NCBI RefSeq assembly: GCF_947251865.1
Contig: NZ_OX366394.1
Span: forward strand, 930,001-994,000
Length of the DNA stretch: 64,000 bases
Source of the DNA: Wolbachia endosymbiont (group B) of Protocalliphora azurea
GTDB taxonomy: Bacteria; Pseudomonadota; Alphaproteobacteria; Rickettsiales; Anaplasmataceae
Reading direction: 5' to 3'
A program made the position numbers and the translations under genes. A model generated the notes under the pieces. That model was not told the DNA's origin, ran no database searches, and was given only the letters and a program-made list of their open reading frames with translations. Of the stretch, positions 19,437 through 28,708 are shown piece by piece. The first letter of the stretch is position 1; each line of letters begins with the position of its first letter.

Positions 19437-19613
19437 AATTTTTAACTCACTATAATTTAACTTACTAATAACAAGTATTTTTGTCTATAGATTGTAGTTT
19501 AGAACTTTGTAACTGTTTTAGTATAAAATTGTTTACAATATGCTCACAAGATATTCATTAAATTTTCACTATTATATTCTATATTCAACATTTATTGTAA
19601 TTATGAGGTTAGT

Positions 19614-20246
19614 ATGAGTGAAAAAGGTATAGACGTATCTCATTGGAATGGAGAGATTGATTGGTTGAAAGTTGCAAAGGATGAGGTAAGGTTTGCATTT
19701 GCCAAAGCAACTGAGGGAGAAACTTTTCAAGACACTAAATTTGGACAAAATTTTCAAAGTATGAAAGATAATAATGTGCAAGCTGGGGCATATCACGTAT
19801 TTAGGATGACCTCAACACCTGAAGGTCAGTTGAATAACATAGTTAACGAACTTAAAAAAGCTAATTTTGAGCCAGGTACAAATAAGTTAGCTGTTAGTGC
19901 TACAACTGGTATTTGCGAAGGAAGAACAACAAAATGTGATGATCCTACAAAACACACTAACACACAGAGAGCCGAAAAACTTCATTCTTTATTGACTCAA
20001 TTGAATGAAAAAGGATACAGTCCAATTGTATATGCTTCACCAAAAACGTGGAATGATTACTATACACAAGAAGAACATAATTTTTCTCACTACCCATTAT
20101 GGGTTGCTGATTGGAGAGGAAGATCGGAGCCTGAATTACCTAAAGATTGGAAGGATGCGGGTAAAAACTATACTTATTGGAATTACACCTCTCAAGGAGA
20201 AGTAAACGGAATAGAGGGCCAAGTCCCGCTAGACCAAACTTTTTGA
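19614..20246 (+). CDS. GH25-type lysozyme, catalytic pair apparently lost
   Basis: 210 residues covering the whole glycosyl hydrolase family 25 barrel. It starts KGIDVSHWNGEIDW (Asp7 corresponds to the first conserved acid) and continues FAFAKATEGETF, GAYHVFRM, PIVYASPKTWNDYY and PLWVADWRG. GH25 enzymes cleave the muramic acid-GlcNAc bond using an Asp-x-Glu pair on the fourth strand (Asp98/Glu100 in Cellosyl). Here that strand reads KLAVSATTG, placing Ser95 and Thr97 at those positions. GH25 lysozymes of phage WO and Wolbachia are a known horizontally transferred family. There is no signal peptide and no holin nearby. A TGAGGT site precedes the ATG. Fold assignment is firm; loss of activity is inferred from the alignment. 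Confidence 0.9.
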   Translation: MSEKGIDVSHWNGEIDWLKVAKDEVRFAFAKATEGETFQDTKFGQNFQSMKDNNVQAGAYHVFRMTSTPEGQLNNIVNELKKANFEPGTNKLAVSATTGICEGRTTKCDDPTKHTNTQRAEKLHSLLTQLNEKGYSPIVYASPKTWNDYYTQEEHNFSHYPLWVADWRGRSEPELPKDWKDAGKNYTYWNYTSQGEVNGIEGQVPLDQTF

Positions 20247-20260
20247 TATCCTAAAACTAT

Positions 20261-20289
20261 AAAGTAGTGCTAGGGCCTAGCACTACTTT
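20261..20289. terminator. bidirectional terminator-like perfect hairpin
   Basis: AAAGTAGTGCTAG, loop GGC, CTAGCACTACTTT: a 13-bp perfect stem with A-run and T-run at the ends, centred between the convergent lysozyme and aspS genes, so it can terminate both. Confidence 0.85.
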
Positions 20290-20344
20290 AACAGAATTCA
20301 ATATTCTTGTTTTTTCCCCACCTAAACTCAAGTTATATACAACT

Positions 20345-22147
20345 TTATTCAACAACCTTTAAAGACAACTCACGTAAATGCTTATCATCTACTTTAGAAG
20401 GAGCGCCCATTAGAACATCTTCTCCTTGCTGATTCATAGGAAAACAGATTACTTCACGAATATTCGGCTCATCTGCAAGTAGCATAACCATTCTATCAAC
20501 CCCTGGCGCTATTCCACCATGAGGTGGCGCTCCAAACCTGAATGCACGCACAAGCGCGCCAAATTTTGTATCAACTTCCTCTTTACTGTAGCCTGCAATG
20601 GCAAAAGCTCTGTACATAATATTCAGTTTGTTATTACGAATTGCTCCACTTGACAGCTCTATTCCATTGCAAACAAGATCATATTGGTAAGCAAGGATAT
20701 CCAGCGGATCTTTTTCTTCTAAATCTTTCAAGCCACCATGTGGCATAGAGAATGGGTTGTGAAAGAAATCTATTTTTTTGCTCTTATCGTCATATACAAA
20801 ATATGGAAAATCAATAATCCAACAGAATTTGAAGATATCGTCATCTATTAATCCCAATTCTGAACCTAAAAGAGTGCGCACTTTCCCTGCAATTGTTGCT
20901 GCTTCATTTTCCTTATCAGAAGCAAAAAATACACTATCTCCGGGCTTTACATTCGTTATTTCTTTTATGGAATTTAGCCTATTGTCATCGAGGAATTTAG
21001 CAATTGGCCCTTTTGCGATGCCATCTTTATCAAACGTTATATATCCAAGACCTTTAGCACCGAATTCTTTTTGCGCATGTTCTATTTTTTTATCAAAAAA
21101 ACTGCGTGGTTCCTCTGCTGTTTTAGGAGCAGGGATGGCTCTGACTACCATACCTCGCTCGATATTGCTTTTGAAAATATTGAACTCTGAATCACGGAAA
21201 ATCTCTGTAACATCGCTGATTAATAATGGATTACGCAGATCTGGCTTATCAGATCCATATTTGAGCATTGCTTCTTTGTATGTAATACGTGGAAAATCTT
21301 TATCAACTGATTTGCGAGAAAATTTGGCAAACACTTTATATAAGGTAGATTCAATAACCTGAAATATATCTTCTTGAGTTACAAAAGACATTTCAAGATC
21401 TAGCTGATAAAACTCCCCAGGAGAACGGTCAGCCCTTGCGTCCTCATCACGAAAACAAGGTGCAATTTGAAAATATTTATCAAACCCTGAAACCATAAGC
21501 AACTGCTTAAAAATCTGTGGAGCTTGTGGTAATGCATAGAATTTACCAGGATTTAGTCTGCTTGGCACTAAATAATCACGTGCTCCTTCAGGAGAAGAGG
21601 CAGTAAGTATGGGAGTTTGAATATCTAAGAATCCTTGCTCTATCATGAGCCTCCTGAGCTCTGAAATGATCTGTGAACGTAGAATAATGTTATTACGAAC
21701 CTTTTCACGTCTTAAATCAAGAAAACGATATTTAAATCTCATGTTTTCTGGGTATTCTTGCTCACCGGCGATACTTGCTAATATACTCCTTTCTTCTTTT
21801 GCTATTTCTTCATCACAGTGGAACTCAACTTCAGATTCAACTTGTAAATTACTAACTATAACTTCAATTTCTCCTGTGGAAATAGAGCTATTTACCGTAT
21901 CTTCAGTTCTAGCTTTGACTATTCCTGTGACAGTAATCACACTTTCTGATTTTAAATTCGAAATTTCATCAAAAAAATCTTTATCGTTATTGAATACCAA
22001 CTGAGTAATCCCATGAAAATCTCTTAAATCAACAAAGATTAGGTTACCATGGTCACGTTTACGGTACAGCCACCCAGAGAGAGTAACTTCCTTTTCTACA
22101 TCATTCTTCCTTAATTCATTACACTCGTGAGTTTTATAACAGTTCAT
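20345..22147 (-). CDS. aspS: aspartyl-tRNA synthetase
   Basis: 600 residues, the normal bacterial-type length. Domain order: OB-fold anticodon-binding domain ([20 protein letters not shown], about 20-110), class II catalytic core with motif 2 ([20 protein letters not shown]) and motif 3 ([15 protein letters not shown]), and the bacterial GAD insertion (about 300-420). It charges tRNA-Asp (in organisms without AsnRS often also tRNA-Asn, for later amidation). No Shine-Dalgarno sequence is visible. Complete, single gene. Confidence 0.97.
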   Translation of the reverse strand: MNCYKTHECNELRKNDVEKEVTLSGWLYRKRDHGNLIFVDLRDFHGITQLVFNNDKDFFDEISNLKSESVITVTGIVKARTEDTVNSSISTGEIEVIVSNLQVESEVEFHCDEEIAKEERSILASIAGEQEYPENMRFKYRFLDLRREKVRNNIILRSQIISELRRLMIEQGFLDIQTPILTASSPEGARDYLVPSRLNPGKFYALPQAPQIFKQLLMVSGFDKYFQIAPCFRDEDARADRSPGEFYQLDLEMSFVTQEDIFQVIESTLYKVFAKFSRKSVDKDFPRITYKEAMLKYGSDKPDLRNPLLISDVTEIFRDSEFNIFKSNIERGMVVRAIPAPKTAEEPRSFFDKKIEHAQKEFGAKGLGYITFDKDGIAKGPIAKFLDDNRLNSIKEITNVKPGDSVFFASDKENEAATIAGKVRTLLGSELGLIDDDIFKFCWIIDFPYFVYDDKSKKIDFFHNPFSMPHGGLKDLEEKDPLDILAYQYDLVCNGIELSSGAIRNNKLNIMYRAFAIAGYSKEEVDTKFGALVRAFRFGAPPHGGIAPGVDRMVMLLADEPNIREVICFPMNQQGEDVLMGAPSKVDDKHLRELSLKVVE

Positions 22148-22278
22148 TTAATTGAAATTTCTAGAATACAAAAAGATTATAAAATAAATTAACCTTTGGG
22201 CAAGATAATATCTAAAGATCCTTTACAAGCAATTCTGATTTAGATATACTTTTTTATTATGTGTGTTGAGGTGTATTT

Positions 22279-23655
22279 ATGAACCCTGAAGAATTAAAAG
22301 AAATTTTAGCTAAAAAAGAGAGGGTGAATGCTGTAATAAAAGATCTTGTTGATACTGTCACCAAAAATGATTTAGAAAAAGTAAAGTCAATTTTTGAGGA
22401 AAATAGTTCCATTATTCGAGATGTTGTCACTGAGGTTAATTCCCAAAGCGGTACAAATTTATTAAAGTGTTCTACTAATAACAAAATGGCCGAATATCTA
22501 ATAGAAAAGGGTATAAGCTTTAGCGCTGCAGTCACAAAGGCAGTTAAAAGAAGAGATTTAGAGTCAGTAAAATCAATCTGTCAGATTAACAGCTTAATAG
22601 CTAAAGATGAGTTATCGCAAAATCCTGAGCCACTAGAATCTGCAACTTATGATCACAAATTTAATGATAAAATTGCAAGGTATTTGATTGAACAAGGTGC
22701 AAATCCTAATGCAACTGATCATCTTGGTCGTTACTTACTTCATCTGCAAACTGCACAAGGCAATTTCGAAGGAGCTAAGGCTTTAATAGAAAACGGTGCG
22801 GATGTTAACTTAATAAATCAAGAGGTAAAAAGCTATCAGAACTTAATTATTGGTGGTAGTGCGTTAAAGGGTCAAACTGCGTTGAATTTTGCAATTAGAA
22901 TATATTACAGACATAAAGACATAGACGATCAAAAATCTGATAAAACCTTAAAATTTATAAGTTATTTAATAGAACACAAAGCAAACTTAAATATCAAAGA
23001 TTTTAATGAGATGGTCCCTTTAGATATTGCTATATTTCATAATTCTCCAAAGATAGTAGAATTATTGATAAAAGCTGGTGCTGATCTTAATGTTGGAAGG
23101 AAAAAAGCAGAAGGTGTTTTAAAGTATGCAATTACTGAAGGGCATATAGATATAGGGAAAGCTACAATTCGATATATTTTGGAACATGACTCACACTGGT
23201 TAACAACTTCAAATAAACCAGATCTTCTCAATGACCAACAAGAGTTATCAAACTATTGGGATGAATATAAAGCTCAAGTTAAAGAGCTTCATGATATAGT
23301 GGGAGATAGAATTGACTTGACTGGTGACGGCTCTACCCGTCCTATAATGAGAACAGTGAGTGGCTTTTTAGATCATGAAAGTAGAAAAAATCTAGTAAAA
23401 TCATCATTTATATCTAGTGCTGAGGCACCAGAAAATTTTTGTCCGAGAAAGCTGGCTGTTATAAGTGTAGCTGCAATAACTTGCGCTTTAGCATTATATT
23501 TTCTTGCTCCATTAATCATTGGGTCTTCTGCTGGAATTGGTACTCAACTAGCATTAGGAGCTGTAGGTGCAGTTGTAGGTGGTGGAATTGGAATCTTGAC
23601 TAATGTGGCAATCGATCAATGCTACGTTAATTCAGTTACTCAGAAAGCTGACTAA
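22279..23655 (+). CDS. ankyrin-repeat protein with C-terminal membrane segments
   Basis: 458 residues. The N-terminal 60 residues are helical. Ankyrin-like repeats, partly degenerate, run about 65-290 (AEYLIEKGISFSAAV, ARYLIEQGANPNATDHLGRY, AKALIENGADVNLI, VELLIKAGADLNVG). Two hydrophobic stretches near the C-terminus (LAVISVAAITCALALYFLAP, then a Gly/Ala-rich segment IGTQLALGAVGAVVGGGIGI) probably anchor it in a membrane, with a short tail. A TTGAGGT site precedes the ATG. Membrane anchoring and protein binding fit a surface or host-membrane effector, which is inference. Confidence 0.8.
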   Translation: MNPEELKEILAKKERVNAVIKDLVDTVTKNDLEKVKSIFEENSSIIRDVVTEVNSQSGTNLLKCSTNNKMAEYLIEKGISFSAAVTKAVKRRDLESVKSICQINSLIAKDELSQNPEPLESATYDHKFNDKIARYLIEQGANPNATDHLGRYLLHLQTAQGNFEGAKALIENGADVNLINQEVKSYQNLIIGGSALKGQTALNFAIRIYYRHKDIDDQKSDKTLKFISYLIEHKANLNIKDFNEMVPLDIAIFHNSPKIVELLIKAGADLNVGRKKAEGVLKYAITEGHIDIGKATIRYILEHDSHWLTTSNKPDLLNDQQELSNYWDEYKAQVKELHDIVGDRIDLTGDGSTRPIMRTVSGFLDHESRKNLVKSSFISSAEAPENFCPRKLAVISVAAITCALALYFLAPLIIGSSAGIGTQLALGAVGAVVGGGIGILTNVAIDQCYVNSVTQKAD

Positions 23656-23715
23656 AATTAAAGCGCCATAGATTGCTAAAATCCATAATTGTGGAGTAAT
23701 ATAATGTTACTTTCC

Positions 23716-26217
23716 TCAAGCCTTTAGCTCCTCAAATACTTCTCTTGCTCTGTTTAAAACAGAATCAGGAAAACCAGCAAGTTTTGCTACATGTATTCCA
23801 TATGACTCATCTGCAATGCCTTCAATTACTTCATGTAAAAAGATGACTTCTCCTTTCCATTCTTTTATTTTCATACAAAAACATTTCACATTTTCTAAGT
23901 ATTCACCTACTTTAGTCAATTCATGATAATGAGTTGCAAAAATGGCGCGGCACTTATTTACATTGTGAATATGTTCAATCACCGCCTGTGCAATAGATAA
24001 TCCATCATACACCCCTGTGCCCCTACCAATTTCATCAAGTATCACCAAGGAACGGTCCGTTGCCTGATTTACTATCGTTGCTGTTTCGATCATCTCTACC
24101 ATGAAGGTAGAATAACCAGCTGTTATATTATCCGTTGCGCCAACCCTGCTGAATATCTTGTCAATCACTCCTACATGCGCACTCTCTGCTGGCACAAATG
24201 ACCCCATGTGAGCTAAAACTGCAATGAGAGCGTTTTGCCTCAAGAAAGTGCTTTTTCCAGCCATATTAGGACCAGTAATTAGATGTATACCAGCTAAATT
24301 GATGCTATTTGCAATGAATTTATCGTTAACTTCAACCACTGGGTGTCTTCCGCTACAGATATTGAACTCTTTGCTGTCATCAATAATGGGTTTTACGTAA
24401 TTATTTTGCACTGCAAGCTCTGCAAATGCAGTTCTAATATCAAGTTTTGCCAAAGCATTTGCAGCAAGAGCAATTTTTTCAGATTCTTTAGCGACTTCAC
24501 TACACAGTTCACTAAAAATTTTCATTTCTAAGCCGATTGCAGCATCACGTGCCGTAAGAATTTTATTTTCTAGTTCTTTCAATTCATTAGTAGTGTAGCG
24601 CATGCTATTTGCTAAGCTTTGTCTATGAATAAATATATCCGAAGTTATTTTGTGATTTGCCGACACTTCAACGTAATAACCAAGTATATTGTTGTGTAAT
24701 ATTTTGAGTGCAGCAATGCCAGTTAGGTCGCGATAAGATTCACGGAGCTTAGTTACCAACTTGTTACTGTTGTTCAATATATAAGATAACTCAGATAATT
24801 CTGAGTTGTATTTTGGATTGATAAATCCTCCTTCTTTTACGGAACTGAGGTTGTTATCAAGTATAGCGCTGTTTAGAAGCTCGAATAGATCTTTATGATT
24901 ACCAAGACTTTTATGTATTGTGCTTAGTTCACTCTCGTCACTACTTATCACCTGAACTGGTTCCTTTTCTCTGGTCAAGCACTGGAATGACATCTGAGAG
25001 TTAATTTCTGATTTTTCACTTAAACAATAATTATGCAAGGTAGACAGAAACTCAGACAATTCTAAAGTCTTTCCTAGGCCTATTTTCAATAGGTTCATAT
25101 CCTTTGGTGAACCACGCCCTAGTATTAAGCGCGATAAAGACCTTTCAATATCCGGAATGTTAGATAATATCTCTCGTATTTTTCTGCGTGAATCATGATT
25201 ATTTACAAAAAATTGAGCGGTGCTGAGCCTCAAATTAATTGCCTTAGAGCAAGCAAGGGGTGAAGCGAGCATTTGTTTGAGCAGGCGTCCACCAGAAGCT
25301 GTAACTGTATGATCAATAACTGAAATTAGTGAACCTTTCTTTTCACCAAATTGAGTTGAAAACAACTCAAGATTTCTCCTTGCTGAAGCATCAATAAGCA
25401 TGAAATTTTGTTGCTTATAGGTTTTTGGGAATTCAAGCCTTGGAATGGAGCCCCTTTGCGTTACTCTGACATATTCAAGCAGTGCACCACACGCCATGAT
25501 TTCTACTTTGCTGAAATTTCCTATACTCCCAAGTTCCCTGATTTTATAAAACTCGCATAATGTTCTGTGAGATTTACTATACTCAAAAAAGCTCTGTGCG
25601 TGTTGCGTAATTGATATTTTATAATTTTTTAAAATCGATCTAATTTTTTCATCCTCAGTGAATTTTTCAGAAATTAATAATTCTCTTGGTGATATACGCA
25701 ATAAATCACTATCTAGAGCTTTCAAACTCGTTAAAGTGTGAAAAAATTTTCCCGTCGATAATTCAAGCCAACTCATAGCATATTCGTCATTTTGTTCAAC
25801 TATGGATGCGAGATAATTATTGCTTTTATCCTCCAGTAGTGAATCTTCTATAATTGTACCTGGAGTTACAACTCGCACTACATCACGCTTTACTATGGAT
25901 TTATAGCCCCTCTTTTTTGCTTCATCAGCAGTTTCTAATTGGTCACAGATTGCTACTTTGAATCCTAAATCTATTAGCTTGTGTAGGTAAGATTCGCTAC
26001 TGTGTGCTGGCACTCCACACATTGGTATTTCTTGCCCATTTGAATTGCCCCTCTTGGTTAGCACTATATTCAGCAATTTCGCAGCTTTAATAGCATCATC
26101 GAAAAACAATTCATAAAAATCGCCCAGTCTATAAAACAATAGATGATCCGTGTATTGAGCTTTCAAATTTAAATATTGCTCCATTACAGGGGTATTTTTT
26201 TCTCTTATTAAGTTCAT
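23716..26217 (-). CDS. mutS: DNA mismatch repair protein MutS
   Basis: 833 residues. The N-terminal mismatch-binding domain has [11 protein letters not shown] with the Phe-x-Glu motif that stacks on the mispair. The C-terminal ABC ATPase shows Walker [15 protein letters not shown], Walker B/signature [20 protein letters not shown] (most MutS have GTSTYDG here) and ATHYHELTK. It recognises mismatches and small loops and recruits MutL. No MutL nearby. No clear Shine-Dalgarno site. Divergent from the ankyrin gene at 26331. Confidence 0.96.
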   Translation of the reverse strand: MNLIREKNTPVMEQYLNLKAQYTDHLLFYRLGDFYELFFDDAIKAAKLLNIVLTKRGNSNGQEIPMCGVPAHSSESYLHKLIDLGFKVAICDQLETADEAKKRGYKSIVKRDVVRVVTPGTIIEDSLLEDKSNNYLASIVEQNDEYAMSWLELSTGKFFHTLTSLKALDSDLLRISPRELLISEKFTEDEKIRSILKNYKISITQHAQSFFEYSKSHRTLCEFYKIRELGSIGNFSKVEIMACGALLEYVRVTQRGSIPRLEFPKTYKQQNFMLIDASARRNLELFSTQFGEKKGSLISVIDHTVTASGGRLLKQMLASPLACSKAINLRLSTAQFFVNNHDSRRKIREILSNIPDIERSLSRLILGRGSPKDMNLLKIGLGKTLELSEFLSTLHNYCLSEKSEINSQMSFQCLTREKEPVQVISSDESELSTIHKSLGNHKDLFELLNSAILDNNLSSVKEGGFINPKYNSELSELSYILNNSNKLVTKLRESYRDLTGIAALKILHNNILGYYVEVSANHKITSDIFIHRQSLANSMRYTTNELKELENKILTARDAAIGLEMKIFSELCSEVAKESEKIALAANALAKLDIRTAFAELAVQNNYVKPIIDDSKEFNICSGRHPVVEVNDKFIANSINLAGIHLITGPNMAGKSTFLRQNALIAVLAHMGSFVPAESAHVGVIDKIFSRVGATDNITAGYSTFMVEMIETATIVNQATDRSLVILDEIGRGTGVYDGLSIAQAVIEHIHNVNKCRAIFATHYHELTKVGEYLENVKCFCMKIKEWKGEVIFLHEVIEGIADESYGIHVAKLAGFPDSVLNRAREVFEELKA

Positions 26218-26330
26218 AACATTTTTAAATATGTTAGCAGCAAACCACTTACTCTGGTGTTGGTTATTTTATTATGGATCAATAATTTTTTTTAGCTATA
26301 GTACAAAAACAAATAGTTTGAGGTAGAATT

Positions 26331-28658
26331 ATGGAATATGAACGGTTGTTAAAAATATTAAGGACAATAAGTGACTTAAATGAGAACAATATAATCGAAA
26401 GGGTAAAAGAGGAATTGGAAAAAGAAGATCCAGACACGTATAAAAAGTGGCAAGATAATGGATTTAACATAAATTATACATTCGATGATCAAAGTACATT
26501 GTTACATATAGCTGCTAGAAATGATCTTGTAAAGATAGCAGAGCTTTTAATAAAAAAAGGGGGTAATGTTAATACAGCAGATCAAGATGGATGGAATACT
26601 TTACACTTTGCTGCTGCAAGTAGCAGTATAGGAGTGGTAGAGATTCTCATAGCAAACGGGGTTAATGTTAATGTAGCAGATCAAAATGGGTTTACTCCTT
26701 TGCATTGTGCTGCTCACAATGAAAATAAAGAGATAGTAGAACTCATATTAGACAAGGGGGCTAATGTTGATGCAGTAAATCAAAATGGGTGTACTCCTTT
26801 GCATTGTGCTACTATCAATGGACATGAAGAAATAGTAGAACTCCTATTAGAGAAAAGGGCTAATGTTGACGTAGCGGATGAATACGGGCGTACTCCGTTA
26901 TGCTGGGCTATTAGAAATGGCTATTCAGAAATAGCAAGAATTCTACTTGAAAACAAAGCAGATCCTTTATTGGGACATAAAAGTTTTAACACATTAAAGC
27001 TTTTGATTGAATTAATAAAAAATGATTTTAAGCACTCTAAGAAAGCAGAAGAAACACAGCAACAAGAAGATGATGAATATGAATTGATTAAATACTCGTT
27101 GCTACTTCGCAATGACTGCTCCTTAACGGATGTTGTCGAAAGAAGTGCATTTGGCAAGCTGATATCTACGTGGCTTGTTGACATGTCCAACTTAACAGAG
27201 AGTCAGAAGGAATTGAATAAAAAATTCTTAAGTACTTTTAAAGACTTTCCACATGTTACTTATAAGGATTATAAGAACGATGTTGAAAAAATTAAAAAAT
27301 TTTTACTAGATCATAAAAGTAATCAAGATCTAAAAACCATTCTCAACCTTAAAAGAGGAGAATCTAAACTGACAATACTGCATATTCTATCAAGTATGGA
27401 ATGTAGCAATTCAGAAGAATGCATAGATTTACTGTTGAATTCAGGTGCTGATCCTAATGAAAAGGACGACACAGGAAGGACGCCTTTGCATTATGCTACT
27501 CGTTCTGGTCATTGTGATACAATTATCAAATTGCTTCTAAGGAAAGGAGCTAATCTTGATATAAAGGATAAAAAAGGTAAAACCCCAATAGAATTTGCAG
27601 TTAATAACCCCCACCTTAATATTAAAGAGTGCTTTTTAACTGATGATGTTATTTATGGAACTTTTCGTAAAAAAACACAAGCTGACTATAATGGAAAAAA
27701 GTATTTGCGCAAAAGTGTAAATCTATGGGGGAATGATTTTCTACTAGATGAGCAAGATCCAGATAAATATTTTTGTAAATTAGATGAAGTTCAAGACATA
27801 AATCAGCTAGAACAGGTTGTAAATGAAGCTATAAAATCTAGGGTAAGGTTCAATCTTACTTGTGAGGGAAATATATATGAAAATACTTATGAGAATAAGT
27901 ATAATTTTACAGATTATGTAATAAGAAGAATTAGTGAATTAAAGATTTTTCAAGTTGAAAGGGACATAGAAGTTGCTAGTCGCATAGTATGTAATTTGGT
28001 AAAAAGAGGTGCAGTACTTGAAACTCTAAGTAGTATAATTGTAATTGATAAACTAGAGAAGTTTAAAGACCACAAAGCTAATCTGAAAGAAGCACGTAAA
28101 AGCTATATACATTATTCTCTAAGGTTTTTGGAAGCTGCAAAAAACGCAACTACTGGTAAGGTAAAAGAGGCAAAAATGGACAACTTCACTTTCTGCTTGA
28201 AATACTCAAAGAATAGTATAGTCGAGGTTGCAAAAATCATAAATGGAACAGATGAAAGCACAGAATTTCGAAGAGACGTGATAGCAATCGGTGAAAGCGA
28301 GATAGAAATTTTAACGGAAGGTGGGGTAAGAAATTATACTGACCTTATAGGTAATATAGTACTGACTTTTCATACTGATTTGGGAAAAGTAGATGCTAGA
28401 TTGTATTCTGATGTGCAAGATGAAGGAAAAATTATAGTAGAAGTGAGTAACAAGGAGGAAATATTGGAAAAGTTTAAAAATTATAAAGAAGAGTTAGGTG
28501 AGAACTGCTTGCTTGGTGGTTCTTCTGTCTACGACGCTATTAAGCAGGGATATTTTAAAAGGCCTGAGGAAGTAGATTCCATATATCATGTAAGTTCTTC
28601 ATTAGAAAATATATCTTTATTTCCTATTGTACAACAGAACACAGAGAAAATTCGCTAG
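26331..28658 (+). CDS. large ankyrin-repeat protein, paralogue of the 13432 gene
   Basis: 775 residues. The N-terminus (MEYERLLKILRTISDLNENN then IIERVKEELE, then YKKWQDNGFNINYTF) parallels the gene at 13432, which has about 105 extra residues in between. Ankyrin repeats form two blocks: about 50-215 (five consensus repeats) and 343-430 (three repeats, RTPLHYATRSGHCDTIIKLL), separated by a charged helical spacer. Residues 430-775 are unassigned. No signal or membrane segment. TTGAGGT precedes the ATG. Likely a protein-interaction effector; target unknown. Confidence 0.85.
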   Translation: MEYERLLKILRTISDLNENNIIERVKEELEKEDPDTYKKWQDNGFNINYTFDDQSTLLHIAARNDLVKIAELLIKKGGNVNTADQDGWNTLHFAAASSSIGVVEILIANGVNVNVADQNGFTPLHCAAHNENKEIVELILDKGANVDAVNQNGCTPLHCATINGHEEIVELLLEKRANVDVADEYGRTPLCWAIRNGYSEIARILLENKADPLLGHKSFNTLKLLIELIKNDFKHSKKAEETQQQEDDEYELIKYSLLLRNDCSLTDVVERSAFGKLISTWLVDMSNLTESQKELNKKFLSTFKDFPHVTYKDYKNDVEKIKKFLLDHKSNQDLKTILNLKRGESKLTILHILSSMECSNSEECIDLLLNSGADPNEKDDTGRTPLHYATRSGHCDTIIKLLLRKGANLDIKDKKGKTPIEFAVNNPHLNIKECFLTDDVIYGTFRKKTQADYNGKKYLRKSVNLWGNDFLLDEQDPDKYFCKLDEVQDINQLEQVVNEAIKSRVRFNLTCEGNIYENTYENKYNFTDYVIRRISELKIFQVERDIEVASRIVCNLVKRGAVLETLSSIIVIDKLEKFKDHKANLKEARKSYIHYSLRFLEAAKNATTGKVKEAKMDNFTFCLKYSKNSIVEVAKIINGTDESTEFRRDVIAIGESEIEILTEGGVRNYTDLIGNIVLTFHTDLGKVDARLYSDVQDEGKIIVEVSNKEEILEKFKNYKEELGENCLLGGSSVYDAIKQGYFKRPEEVDSIYHVSSSLENISLFPIVQQNTEKIR

Positions 28659-28708
28659 CGAGGTTAGTGTTGCTTAGCTTAAGTTTAAATTGCCAAAAAA
28701 TGCAAACT

